From an uncultured Lachnospiraceae bacterium (GTDB lineage Bacteria; Bacillota; Clostridia; Lachnospirales; Lachnospiraceae), in contig CALCMD010000010.1 of NCBI GenBank assembly GCA_937965795.1, forward strand, positions 1-22,763: a DNA stretch of 22,763 nt, written 5' to 3'. The position numbers were made by a program, and so were the translations under genes. This document shows, one piece after another, positions 1 to 8,415 of the stretch; positions within the stretch are counted from its first letter, which is position 1; every line of letters begins with the position of its first letter. The notes under the pieces are model-generated. The model was not told the DNA's origin. It saw only the letters and a list, made by a program, of their open reading frames with translations, and ran no database searches.

Positions 1-99
1 GTCTCCATAAACTTCCGGGGTAAGTGGACATCTCCCCGCCAAACCGTGATTTGAATGAAGAGCGTTTATGCAGGTCATGAATAAAGTATACTGCATCTA
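1..99. other. Left-edge stretch, no assignable gene
   Basis: This is the stretch upstream of the leuS promoter. A short reading frame on the minus strand, from an ATG at 78 down to position 1, stays open to the window edge for 26 codons, but it has no ribosome-binding site. A small GGGG/CCCC inverted repeat lies at about 17-37. Nothing here is recognisable as a gene. It could be the end of a neighbouring gene or element outside the window. Confidence 0.25.
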
Positions 100-128
100 T
101 TGACAAATGCAAGTGAAATGAGTAGAAT
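100..128 (+). promoter_or_regulatory. Sigma-A type promoter of leuS
   Basis: The -35 box TTGACA (100-105) is a perfect consensus. After exactly 17 nt comes the -10 box TAGAAT (123-128), which matches five of six positions. Transcription would start near 135, leaving a leader of about 77 nt. That leader carries only a 5-bp hairpin (153-166) and is too short for a T-box riboswitch. Confidence 0.8.
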
Positions 129-211
129 TATTACGGGTTTTTATAGATTTTGTGCGGTTTTCCGCAGTTATACAAATAGAGATTTTAACAGAAATTTAGG
201 AGGCAGGAATT

Positions 212-2626
212 ATGAGCGTACCTTATAATCATAAGGCGATTGAATCAAAGTGGCGCAGACGCTGGGAAGAGAATCCGGTAAACGTCAATGACGGAAAGAA
301 ACCAAAATATTATTGCCTGGATATGTTTCCGTATCCGTCGGGAAACGGGCTTCATGTAGGGCATTGGAGAGGCTATGTGATTTCAGATGTGTGGAGCCGT
401 TACAAGATGCTCCAGGGATATTATCTGATCCATCCGATGGGCTGGGATGCGTTCGGACTTCCGGCTGAGAATTACGCTATTAAGACAGGCCAGCATCCTG
501 CCATTTCAACGAAACAGAATATTGATAATATTAAGCGCCAGATCAATGAGATTGCATCCATTTATGACTGGGATATGGAAGTCAATACCACAGACCCGGA
601 TTTCTATAAATGGACACAGTGGATTTTTGTGAAAATGTTTAAGGAGGGACTGGCATACGAGAAGGAATTTCCGATTAACTGGTGTCCTTCCTGTAAGACC
701 GGACTGGCAAATGAAGAGGTTACAAACGGCGTCTGCGAACGCTGTGGGACTGCCGTGACGAAAAAGAACCTGCGTCAGTGGATGCTGCGAATCACGAAAT
801 ATGCAGACAGACTGCTGGCAGATCTGGATAAACTGGACTGGCCGGAAAAGGTTAAGAAGATGCAGTCCGACTGGATTGGAAAATCCTATGGGGCAGAGGT
901 AGATTTCCCGGTGGAGGGAAGGGAAGAAAAGATTACGGTCTATACGACCAGGCCGGATACGCTTTACGGCGCAACCTTTATGGTTCTGGCGCCGGAACAT
1001 GCACTGGCGGCAGGGCTTGCGACAGAGGAGACAAAGGAAGCGGTTGAGAAATATATTTACGATTCTTCTATGAAGTCGAATGTAGATCGTTTGCAGGATA
1101 AGGAAAAGACAGGCGTATTTACAGGAAGCTACGCCATCAATCCGTTAAACGGGGCGAAAGTACCGATCTGGCTTTCGGATTATGTGCTGGCGGATTATGG
1201 TACGGGCGCTATCATGTGCGTACCTGCCCATGATGACCGTGACTTTGAGTTTGCGACGAAATTTCATATTCCGATTATTCAGGTTATTGCAAAAGACGGG
1301 AAAGAAATTGAAAATATGACGGAAGCCTATACAGAGGCGTCGGGAACGATGATTAATTCCGGCGAGTGGAACGGTATGGAATCTTCCGTACTGAAAAAAG
1401 AAGCGCCGATGATGATTGAGGAGCGGGGCATCGGAAGAAAGACGGTGAACTACAAGCTCCGTGACTGGGTATTCTCACGTCAGCGTTACTGGGGAGAGCC
1501 GATTCCGATTGTACACTGCCCGAAGTGCGGCAATGTACCTGTTCCGGAGGAAGAGCTTCCTTTACGTCTGCCGGATGTGGAATCCTATGAGCCGACCGGA
1601 ACCGGAGAATCACCGCTGGCTGCGATTGAGGACTGGGTAAACTGCAAGTGTCCTGTCTGCGGCGCAGATGCAAAGAGAGAGACGAACACGATGCCTCAGT
1701 GGGCAGGTTCTTCGTGGTATTTCCTGCGCTATGTGGACAGCCATAATGATAAGGAGCTGGTTTCTAAGGAAAAAGCAGACAAGTACCTTCCGGTAGATAT
1801 GTACATCGGAGGGGTGGAACATGCCGTGCTTCATCTGCTGTATTCCAGATTTTATACAAAGTTCCTGTATGATATCGGGGCTGTTGATTTTGACGAGCCG
1901 TTCCAGAAGCTGTTCAATCAGGGAATGATTACCGGAAAGAACGGCATCAAGATGAGTAAGTCCAAAGGGAATGTAGTATCGCCGGATGATCTGGTAAGAG
2001 ATTACGGCTGTGATTCCCTGCGAATGTATGAACTATTCGTAGGACCGCCGGAGCTGGATGCTGAGTGGGATGACAGAGGAATCGACGGCGTGTATCGTTT
2101 CATTACCCGTTTCTGGAAACTGGTCATGGAGAATAAGGAAAAAGACGTAAAGGCAACGAAAGAGATGCTGAAATTGCGTCATACCATGATACACACCATT
2201 ACACAGCGACTGGAGAGCTTCAGTCTGAATACCGTCATATCAGGATTTATGGAGTGCAATAATAAGATGATCGAGCTGGCAAAGCGCGAGGGCGGTATCG
2301 ATAAGGAGACACTGGAGACGGCCGTAATTCTTCTGGCGCCGTTTACGCCGCATCTTTCCGAGGAATTGTGGGAGCAGCTTGGACATACGGACTCCGTATT
2401 TCAGAATGAATGGCCGAAGCATGATACAGAGGCGATGAGGGATGATGAAGTGCAGGTTCCGGTACAGATCAATGGAAAGACGAAAGCAGTCATTCGCATC
2501 CCGGCGGAGTGTTCGAAAGAAGAGGCTCTTGCAGCGGGAAAAGCAGCAATTGCCGATAAGCTGACAGGGAATGTTGTAAAAGAGATTTATGTGCCAAAGA
2601 AAATTTTGAACTTTGTTATGAAATAA
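212..2626 (+). CDS. leuS: Leucyl-tRNA synthetase
   Basis: This cytoplasmic enzyme joins leucine to tRNA-Leu using ATP. The 804-residue product is a normal length for bacterial LeuRS. The class I signature HVGH is at residues 48-51 and KMSKS at 580-584. The CP1 editing domain carries the threonine-rich TTRPDT motif at 245-250. A four-cysteine zinc site (C158, C161, C175, C178) and a second cysteine cluster (C436, C439, C478, C480, C483) are visible. The start is set by AGGAGG at 198-203, 8 nt before the ATG, and by the typical LeuRS N-terminus with YPSGNGLH following. The gene has its own promoter and terminator, so it is probably monocistronic. No T-box element precedes it inside the window, although aminoacyl-tRNA synthetase genes of Firmicutes often have one. 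The identification is secure. Confidence 0.98.
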   Translation: MSVPYNHKAIESKWRRRWEENPVNVNDGKKPKYYCLDMFPYPSGNGLHVGHWRGYVISDVWSRYKMLQGYYLIHPMGWDAFGLPAENYAIKTGQHPAISTKQNIDNIKRQINEIASIYDWDMEVNTTDPDFYKWTQWIFVKMFKEGLAYEKEFPINWCPSCKTGLANEEVTNGVCERCGTAVTKKNLRQWMLRITKYADRLLADLDKLDWPEKVKKMQSDWIGKSYGAEVDFPVEGREEKITVYTTRPDTLYGATFMVLAPEHALAAGLATEETKEAVEKYIYDSSMKSNVDRLQDKEKTGVFTGSYAINPLNGAKVPIWLSDYVLADYGTGAIMCVPAHDDRDFEFATKFHIPIIQVIAKDGKEIENMTEAYTEASGTMINSGEWNGMESSVLKKEAPMMIEERGIGRKTVNYKLRDWVFSRQRYWGEPIPIVHCPKCGNVPVPEEELPLRLPDVESYEPTGTGESPLAAIEDWVNCKCPVCGADAKRETNTMPQWAGSSWYFLRYVDSHNDKELVSKEKADKYLPVDMYIGGVEHAVLHLLYSRFYTKFLYDIGAVDFDEPFQKLFNQGMITGKNGIKMSKSKGNVVSPDDLVRDYGCDSLRMYELFVGPPELDAEWDDRGIDGVYRFITRFWKLVMENKEKDVKATKEMLKLRHTMIHTITQRLESFSLNTVISGFMECNNKMIELAKREGGIDKETLETAVILLAPFTPHLSEELWEQLGHTDSVFQNEWPKHDTEAMRDDEVQVPVQINGKTKAVIRIPAECSKEEALAAGKAAIADKLTGNVVKEIYVPKKILNFVMK

Positions 2627-2640
2627 TGATTGTCCTTTGC

Positions 2641-2672
2641 GGGAGATTGCGTTTACGCAGTCTCCCATTTTT
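2641..2672 (+). terminator. Intrinsic terminator of leuS
   Basis: An 11-bp stem (2641-2651 with 2656-2666, one G-U pair, TTTA loop) begins 15 nt after the leuS stop codon. It is followed by ATTTTT. This is a classic Rho-independent terminator. Confidence 0.9.
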
Positions 2673-2744
2673 AAATGAAAAGGGCAGCTTATCCAAAAAA
2701 GATTATTTTTTATCATCAGATTTGGAAAAATAGAACAAAATTTC

Positions 2745-2774
2745 TTGACGTTATGCTGCCAGATGGATTATTCT
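2745..2774 (+). promoter_or_regulatory. Candidate promoter of the cysteine peptidase gene
   Basis: TTGACG (2745-2750) is a good -35 box, followed at 18 nt by TATTCT (2769-2774), a four-of-six -10 box. It lies between the leuS terminator and the next start codon, where a promoter is expected. The -10 assignment is uncertain. Confidence 0.5.
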
Positions 2775-2820
2775 GTAATTATCGGTATGGTACGGAAACT
2801 ACATGTGAAGGGGGAAAGAT

Positions 2821-5800
2821 ATGAAAAGCAAATATTTGAAAAAACGTAGTATGAGTGCGCTGCTGGCGGTAGTGATGGCACTTTCGGCAATGCCGGCAAT
2901 CGACGTTTCTGCGGCAGGGGAAGAGAAAGTTATCCAGGCAGAAAGCTGTGAACCGGAAGAGGCTCCGGAAACGGAAGCAGACCTGTCGGTACACAGACTG
3001 ATAGAAAAAGGAGAACCTTCGGAATACGGCTACCAGGAAATGGTATGGGTAGACGAAAATGGAAATGAGATCGAAGGGGAATATACATACGAAACACCGG
3101 GGCAGAGACGGCGCAAAGCCAGAATTTCATTTCCATCCAGTTATAGTATGAAAGATCAGGGCGAACTGCCGTCAGTGCGGAATCAGGGACAATGGGGCAC
3201 CTGCTGGGCACATGCGGTTATCAGTTCAGTAGAGACGAATATGATAAAAAAAGGTCTGATCCGGGCGGAGGATGTGGATTATTCCGAACGCCATCTGGCT
3301 TATTTCGCACACAGAAGAAATGAGACAGATGGAGATGGAGAGGATGATTATACTGAAAAATATGGATGGTATGGAGGAGGCAATGCGTATCAGGCTAAGG
3401 GCATGCTGGCAAACTGGTATGGCGCAGCGTCTGAGCAGGATTATCCGTATGCTTCTTATAGTACGATGGAGGATTTGACAGAAAGTGACAGAAAAGCTTC
3501 TGTATGTCATTTGACAGATGCCAGCCGTTTGAGTACACCGGAGGATGTGAAGCTGGCTGTCATAAACACCGGGGCGGTTATGTGTTCCTTTTATACGGGT
3601 GATGGAACAATCAGCACGGCACAGGGAAAAGTGTATCATGCAGAGTATCACAAGACAGATCATGCGGTCAGTATTGTCGGATGGCAGGATGATTATGCAA
3701 GAACAAATTTCGATGACAATGGAAAAAAGCCGGAACATGACGGGGCATGGCTGTGCCGGAATAGTTGGGGAAGCACCTGGGCAGAAGAGGGATACTTCTG
3801 GATTTCCTATGAGGATGCGACGCTGACAGAGTTTTGGAGTTTTGAAGCGGAGAGGGCGGATGATTATGACAATATCTATAGCCATGACGGGGCGGCAGTT
3901 TCTCTGGCTACCAGCGTATCAAAGTCGGCCAATATTTTCTGTACACAGGGAGTGGAGGAGCTGAAGGCGGTTTCTTTTCAGACTTATAGCAATTACGATT
4001 ATCAGATTGATATTTATGCAGCGGGAGAGAGCGCAATGGAGACACCGGCGGATGGGCTGCTGGTTTATTCACAGGAAGGATCTTTGAAATATCCTGGATA
4101 CCATGTGATTCCGCTGGAAAAAGGTGTGACGCTGGATGACGGGATGAAATATGCAGTGTCTGTGAGCCTGACGTCAAAGGATGGAACAACAGTTTATACG
4201 TATGTGGAAAAAGGAAGTACTTATTCGGCGGAAGCCGGACAGTCCTTTTTTTACAGAACTTCCGGGTGGCAGGATACGACCGCAGATGATTATAAAAATG
4301 TAACGATCAAGGCATTTACAGATAATGTAGAGAGGGTGGATAAATCGGAGCTTCTCTCTGTGATAGAGGAGGCGGAGCAACTGACATCAGCCGAATATAC
4401 GGCAGCATCCTGGGCACATTTGCAGGAAGAGCTTTCAAAGGCAAGAGCTGTGTATACATTGTCAGGAACAACAGAACACGAGCTAATCCAGACGGTGCTC
4501 TCTCTGAAAGAAGCCGTAAATACGCTTGTATCAGCTATGGTGTATGTTGCAGATGAAGAGGAATTCGAAGCTTTTTCGAAGTCTGTAAATTCTGGAAATA
4601 CCTATGAGGGACAGACAGTTTGCCTTCTGAATGATTTGGATATGACGGGAGTTACCCACACGGCGATTGGAGATTCCGGAAATTCATTTCAGGGAACTTT
4701 TGACGGAGGCGGCCATGTGATAGCGAATCTCACTTACAGCTATCGGTACAGTTATGGCGGATTGTTTGGATACATCGGGGAAGAGGGCTGTGTGAAAAAT
4801 GTTTCTCTTTTGAGTGCACAATTTCAACTGGACTCCAGCTATTCCGGATGTCTGGCAGGAACGAATCTGGGAACGATAAGCGGGTGTACGGTAGAAGGAA
4901 GGGCTTCTTTTGATTGTAACAGGGGAAACCTGGGCGGCATGGTAGGAAGTAATGAAGGGACTGTTGAAAACTGCCATTTTAAAGGGACCGTTTCTTTTAC
5001 AAATCAGCAGAGCGTTAGTTGTTTTATAGGAGGACTGGTTGGAAATAACGCGGGGACAATTTCCAGATGCTTTATGGAGGGGGAGATTGTTTCAGACGGG
5101 GTAGGATCCACGGGCGGAATCGTAGGCTGGAGCGCTGAGAATTCAACGGTGAGCCAGTGCTATAATCTGGCTGCGATCAGCGGAAGCCCTGAGGGAGATA
5201 CAAGGACAGCGGGAATCGGCGTGGTTCTGGCAGGAACGACGAGTGACTGCTATAATTACGGAAAGCTTGAGCGGACGACAGCCACCGAGTTTGGCGCAGT
5301 GTATGCTTATACGAACGGAACAGGCCAGGTTTCGAATTGCTATTATTTGAACACCAGCAGTTCGAAGGGGGGATACAGTCCGAGATTTACTTCCGGCTCT
5401 ATGACAGAGGAGGATTTTTCATCCGGAAAAACAGCATATTATTTAAACAGTCATGGAGGAAAAGACAGCAATACGTATGAATGGTCTCAGAAAGACGGGG
5501 CGCCGATCCTGGCGGATAGTGAAAATAAGGCTGTCATAAAAGTGACCGTGCGTCAGGATGCAGAAAATGCTGAACAGCTATCATTAAATGGCGTCATCAA
5601 CGGGGAATTTTATGCAAAAGGCGGTACGGAAGCAGAGCTTCAGGTTCCGGAAGAGGTGCCGGGGTATCTCTGGTCTGTCGAGGCCGGGGAAATGATACCT
5701 TCCGAGGGCGGCGGGAATCGGTATGTGCTGCCGGATACGGATGTGGAGATTCTTGTGAAGTGCCAAAAGACCGCCATAGATTATAGTATCATCTACCATC

Positions 5801-7638
5801 TGAATCGTGGGAACGGTGCAGAGGCGGGCAATTACAATATAGAGACGTCGGTGCTCCTGCCCACGCCAACAAGGGCAAAAGCAGAGTTCCTGGGCTGGTA
5901 TGAGAATGAAGCGTGCGAGGGAGAACCCGTAAGGGAGATTCCGGAGGGAAGTACCGGAGATAGAGAATTCTGGGCAAAATGGAATCATTTGGGATATGAA
6001 GTTATATTTCCGGCGAAAAAGGGATATGAAATAGCATCGGTTGACGGCTATGAGAATGGAAAGATACCGGAGGACGGCTCTTATCTGTTTACAGTGAACG
6101 TGCAGGAGGGATATGATGCGTCTGGCATGACGATTCAATATGGGGAGAATGTGCTGACGCCTTCTGACGGGATGTACCGCATCGACCATATCCTGTCCGA
6201 TATTGATGATATAACAATCGGGGGAGTAAAGCTGGGAAGTGGGCATTATGCAGTGGAAAGCTATCAGGGTTACGTGGGAAGAGAAGCAGTCATAAGGCCC
6301 ACAGCTCCTGCAACCGGAATCAAACGGCCGGAAGATCTGACATTTTCGGAAAGCATTACCGTGGGTACGGAGGAGGAAGTTCATGTCATGACCTGCGATG
6401 AGGAGGGAACGACCAGTGATCCGGAGGTAGTCGGATTCAGGCGGGATGTTACGGCTCCCGTAATCTCCACGGTTTCTGTAGTATCGGCAGGCGATGAGAA
6501 AGGCGTTTATCTCACTGTCCATGCGGACGATTCAGAAAGCGGCGTATCGGGATATTCCTTTGATGGCGGCGAAACCTGGCAGGAGAGCAACAGATATTAT
6601 GTGGTATGTGGAGAGACGGAAGTTACCTTTAAGAAAGGCATCTGTGTTCGTGATTATACCGGAAACATGGCAGAGTATACGAAACAGGTGATCATTCCGG
6701 ACCATGTATTCGTGGATATTGGCACGATTGCCGGATATACCCTGAGCCTGAAAGGAAATATCGGGGTCAACTTTTATATGGAGCTGGCTGGAAGCGTAGC
6801 AGGGAGTGATACGGCTTATATGCACTTTACACTTCCAAACGGAACGGAGAAGGATGTTTTGGTAAGTGAGGCGGTAAAAGATACCACAATGGTGAAGGGG
6901 AAAACGTATTATGTATTTTCCTGTGACGTGGCGGCCAAGGAGATGACAGACGAAATCAGGGCGCAGGTGATTGTTCCCGGAGATGTTGTAAGGTATGGGA
7001 AGGAATATACCTATACAGTGAAACAATATGCAGATTATCTGTTTCAGCATAAAGACAATAATGCCACGTATGAAAAGGCGGCAGGATTGATTAAGTCTAT
7101 GCTGAACTATGGAAGCTATGCGCAGAAGTATTTTAAGCACAGGGAAGAAACGCCTGCAAATGCCGGGGATTATATAACGGAAGAAGAAAAGGATGTATCC
7201 GCGGTGACGGCAGACACGCTTATTTCTTATGGTAATCCGGCAGAACAGAAGAGCGAATTTGTGAAATTTGAAGGGTCAAATTTATTACTGCTTTCCCAGA
7301 CAACGCTGCGGCTGTATTTTACGGTGGATGAGACAAAAGTGGAGGATATGGTATTTACCTGCATCCGAAACGGAGAAGAACGTGAGCTGGAAAAAGTGAA
7401 GTCAGGAAATTACTATTATATCGAAATCACGGATATTGCTGCGAAGGATTTGGACGAAACCTATACGGTAACCGTTTCGGATTCATCTTCCCGGCTGGAG
7501 GTGCAGTATGGTGTTTTGGCGTATTGTTATAATGTGCTGAAACGGGAAATCACAGATCAGCGCACACAGGAACTGAAAGATGTGATTGCAGGATTATATC
7601 TGTATAATCAGGAAGCGAACCGGTATTTTGAAAAGTAA
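2821..7638 (+). CDS. Secreted multidomain papain-like (C1) cysteine peptidase
   Basis: This is a 1605-residue exported protein. Residues 1-31 form a signal peptide (basic start, hydrophobic core, cleavage near VSA-A). The peptidase domain (about 100-340) has the papain signature: oxyanion Gln122, Cys128 in GTCWAHA, His281 in DHAVSIVGW and Asn314 in RNSWGSTW, so it should be active. One FIVAR module follows (about 508-575). A series of GLUG-type repeats comes next (about 580-830, glycine-rich GGLVG/GTI cores), then an InlB/Flg_new type beta-grasp repeat (about 987-1056, GWYENEAC...FWAKW), an Ig-like segment (about 1209-1293), and a C-terminal domain (about 1296-1605) that starts with GNIGVNFYMEL. 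I see no LPXTG motif and no C-terminal membrane helix, so how it is retained is unknown. AAGGGGG precedes the ATG. A likely role is degradation of host or dietary protein, or processing of surface proteins. The substrate cannot be told from sequence. Confidence 0.9.
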   Translation: MKSKYLKKRSMSALLAVVMALSAMPAIDVSAAGEEKVIQAESCEPEEAPETEADLSVHRLIEKGEPSEYGYQEMVWVDENGNEIEGEYTYETPGQRRRKARISFPSSYSMKDQGELPSVRNQGQWGTCWAHAVISSVETNMIKKGLIRAEDVDYSERHLAYFAHRRNETDGDGEDDYTEKYGWYGGGNAYQAKGMLANWYGAASEQDYPYASYSTMEDLTESDRKASVCHLTDASRLSTPEDVKLAVINTGAVMCSFYTGDGTISTAQGKVYHAEYHKTDHAVSIVGWQDDYARTNFDDNGKKPEHDGAWLCRNSWGSTWAEEGYFWISYEDATLTEFWSFEAERADDYDNIYSHDGAAVSLATSVSKSANIFCTQGVEELKAVSFQTYSNYDYQIDIYAAGESAMETPADGLLVYSQEGSLKYPGYHVIPLEKGVTLDDGMKYAVSVSLTSKDGTTVYTYVEKGSTYSAEAGQSFFYRTSGWQDTTADDYKNVTIKAFTDNVERVDKSELLSVIEEAEQLTSAEYTAASWAHLQEELSKARAVYTLSGTTEHELIQTVLSLKEAVNTLVSAMVYVADEEEFEAFSKSVNSGNTYEGQTVCLLNDLDMTGVTHTAIGDSGNSFQGTFDGGGHVIANLTYSYRYSYGGLFGYIGEEGCVKNVSLLSAQFQLDSSYSGCLAGTNLGTISGCTVEGRASFDCNRGNLGGMVGSNEGTVENCHFKGTVSFTNQQSVSCFIGGLVGNNAGTISRCFMEGEIVSDGVGSTGGIVGWSAENSTVSQCYNLAAISGSPEGDTRTAGIGVVLAGTTSDCYNYGKLERTTATEFGAVYAYTNGTGQVSNCYYLNTSSSKGGYSPRFTSGSMTEEDFSSGKTAYYLNSHGGKDSNTYEWSQKDGAPILADSENKAVIKVTVRQDAENAEQLSLNGVINGEFYAKGGTEAELQVPEEVPGYLWSVEAGEMIPSEGGGNRYVLPDTDVEILVKCQKTAIDYSIIYHLNRGNGAEAGNYNIETSVLLPTPTRAKAEFLGWYENEACEGEPVREIPEGSTGDREFWAKWNHLGYEVIFPAKKGYEIASVDGYENGKIPEDGSYLFTVNVQEGYDASGMTIQYGENVLTPSDGMYRIDHILSDIDDITIGGVKLGSGHYAVESYQGYVGREAVIRPTAPATGIKRPEDLTFSESITVGTEEEVHVMTCDEEGTTSDPEVVGFRRDVTAPVISTVSVVSAGDEKGVYLTVHADDSESGVSGYSFDGGETWQESNRYYVVCGETEVTFKKGICVRDYTGNMAEYTKQVIIPDHVFVDIGTIAGYTLSLKGNIGVNFYMELAGSVAGSDTAYMHFTLPNGTEKDVLVSEAVKDTTMVKGKTYYVFSCDVAAKEMTDEIRAQVIVPGDVVRYGKEYTYTVKQYADYLFQHKDNNATYEKAAGLIKSMLNYGSYAQKYFKHREETPANAGDYITEEEKDVSAVTADTLISYGNPAEQKSEFVKFEGSNLLLLSQTTLRLYFTVDETKVEDMVFTCIRNGEERELEKVKSGNYYYIEITDIAAKDLDETYTVTVSDSSSRLEVQYGVLAYCYNVLKREITDQRTQELKDVIAGLYLYNQEANRYFEK

Positions 7639-7706
7639 GAGGGAACATGGGCTTCGGTAAGGTTGGATTTTCCCTGGATGAGCAAAACCACGGCGTGTTT
7701 ATGGCA

Positions 7707-7747
7707 ATACAAGGAAATGCTGGCTTAGCCGCCGGCATTTCCTGTAT
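7707..7747. other. Long hairpin without a T-tract
   Basis: ATAC plus a 13-bp arm (7712-7724) pairs with 7731-7743 plus GTAT, with one bulged A, one T-G pair and a 6-nt loop (TTAGCC). It lies 68 nt after the peptidase stop codon. No T-run follows on the + strand, so it is not a classic intrinsic terminator. It may stabilise the mRNA 3' end or be a terminator that does not depend on a U-tract. The rest of 7639-7838 shows nothing recognisable. Confidence 0.5.
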
Positions 7748-7838
7748 TAGTCTGAGAACTGGGAAGTGCATTTCTATAAAAATATCAAAAACGCCCTGAA
7801 AATTTATGATAAAAAAATCAAAATATGAAAAAAAGTAC

Positions 7839-7867
7839 TTGCAAAATATCGAAAAAGCAGATATAAT
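7839..7867 (+). promoter_or_regulatory. Promoter of the tRNA-Thr gene
   Basis: TTGCAA (7839-7844) and a perfect TATAAT (7862-7867) are separated by exactly 17 nt. The predicted start near 7874 leaves a 5' leader of about 27 nt before the tRNA. Confidence 0.85.
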
Positions 7868-7900
7868 AATGCAGTCGGCAGTTGAAAGACTGTGAGACAG

Positions 7901-7973
7901 GCTGAAATAGCTCAGTTGGTAGAGCACTTCACTCGTAATGAAGGGGTCGAGGGTTCAAGTCCCTTTTTCAGCT
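7901..7973 (+). tRNA. tRNA-Thr (anticodon CGU)
   Basis: The sequence folds into a complete 73-nt cloverleaf. The acceptor stem GCTGAAA/TTTCAGC is perfect. The D-arm is GCTC/GAGC. The anticodon stem CTTCA/TGAAG encloses the loop CTCGTAA, giving anticodon CGT, which reads ACG (Thr). The T-arm loop is TTCAAGT, and the discriminator base is T. CCA is not encoded. The gene is a single unit with its own promoter and terminator. Confidence 0.96.
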
Positions 7974-7980
7974 TAACTTA

Positions 7981-8033
7981 AAAAGTACCGGAAATCCAGT
8001 GTTTAAGCGGGTTTCCGGTACTTTTCTGTTTTT
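7981..8033 (+). terminator. Intrinsic terminator of tRNA-Thr
   Basis: A 17-bp stem (7981-7997 with 8009-8025, one wobble pair, 11-nt loop) is followed by CTGTTTTT. It starts 7 nt after the tRNA. Confidence 0.92.
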
Positions 8034-8240
8034 CGGATACTGGTTTTATAACCACAAATTTATCAGCTCTGCGTTTGGGGAAATTTCTTCCCTTTGTGTC
8101 TGGCTCTCTGAGAAATCTGCTTTGCTCTTCGTATTTCCCACCCGCTTTGTCAAAAAATCGTCTTTGTTATTTTTAATTCCTCCGTATGTTTTGAATTTGC
8201 CTGCAATTTAATTGCAAGATGCAAGGCGGCGACTTTCTTA
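8034..8240. other. Non-coding stretch between tRNA-Thr and mscL
   Basis: No gene is evident. An open frame of 70 codons begins inside the tRNA terminator and has a low-complexity F/S/L composition and no ribosome-binding site, so I regard it as chance. A short palindrome, TGCAAT-TTA-ATTGCA, lies at 8202-8216. The stretch is flanked by the tRNA-Thr 3' end on one side and a diverged copy of it on the other, so it may be the remnant of an inserted or deleted element. Confidence 0.4.
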
Positions 8241-8319
8241 CGAAGTGTATCTCTTCAAATCCTTTTTCAACTTACCGAAAAATACCGAAAAGTCCTTTTG
8301 TGGTTTTTCGGTATTTTTT
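8241..8319 (+). repeat. Diverged copy of the tRNA-Thr 3' end plus terminator
   Basis: Positions 8254-8274 match the tRNA-Thr T-loop-to-acceptor segment at 7954-7975 at 19 of 22 aligned positions (two substitutions, one missing C), offset by 300 bp. A terminator hairpin of similar sequence follows in both places (TACCGGAAA versus TACCGAAAA arms). No complete cloverleaf can be drawn for the second copy: its T-stem 5' arm does not pair. It is either a decayed tandem tRNA gene or an attachment-site-like direct repeat. Confidence 0.55.
8278..8319 (+). terminator. Intrinsic terminator-like hairpin upstream of mscL
   Basis: A 14-bp A/T-rich arm with a central TACCG (8278-8291) pairs with 8305-8318 and ends in a T-run. 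No gene precedes it directly except the decayed tRNA-like segment, so it may be a leftover terminator. It would still insulate mscL from upstream transcription. Confidence 0.75.
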
Positions 8320-8340
8320 ATGAAAAAGTCCAAAAAAAAA

Positions 8341-8369
8341 TTGCGGCAATTTAGGAAATATTATATAAT
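8341..8369 (+). promoter_or_regulatory. Promoter of mscL and downstream genes
   Basis: TTGCGG (8341-8346) and a perfect TATAAT (8364-8369) are 17 nt apart. Transcription would start near 8376, about 40 nt before the mscL start. I see no promoter ahead of the following GH2 gene, so this one probably drives mscL, GH2 and rpiB together. Confidence 0.75.
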
Positions 8370-8415
8370 AAATTTATGGTTTGTACCAAATAATGAAGGA
8401 AAAGGAATGATAAAG

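Noticed and set aside
1..78. Minus-strand frame open to the left edge
   Set aside because: Only 26 codons are visible, with no ribosome-binding site and no recognisable family. The window is too short to support it.
5584..6522. Long minus-strand frame of 312 codons inside the peptidase gene
   Set aside because: It is fully antisense to a well-supported gene, with no start signal and no family resemblance.
7550..7927. Minus-strand frame of 125 codons crossing the tRNA gene
   Set aside because: It overlaps the tRNA and its promoter and the peptidase 3' end, and the product looks like random A/T-rich translation.
7999..8211. Open frame of 70 codons after tRNA-Thr
   Set aside because: It starts inside the tRNA terminator hairpin, has no ribosome-binding site and encodes an F/S/L-rich low-complexity peptide.
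8212..8415. N-terminal extension of the mscL frame
   Set aside because: The frame stays open upstream through the terminator hairpin and the promoter, and the extension does not resemble MscL.
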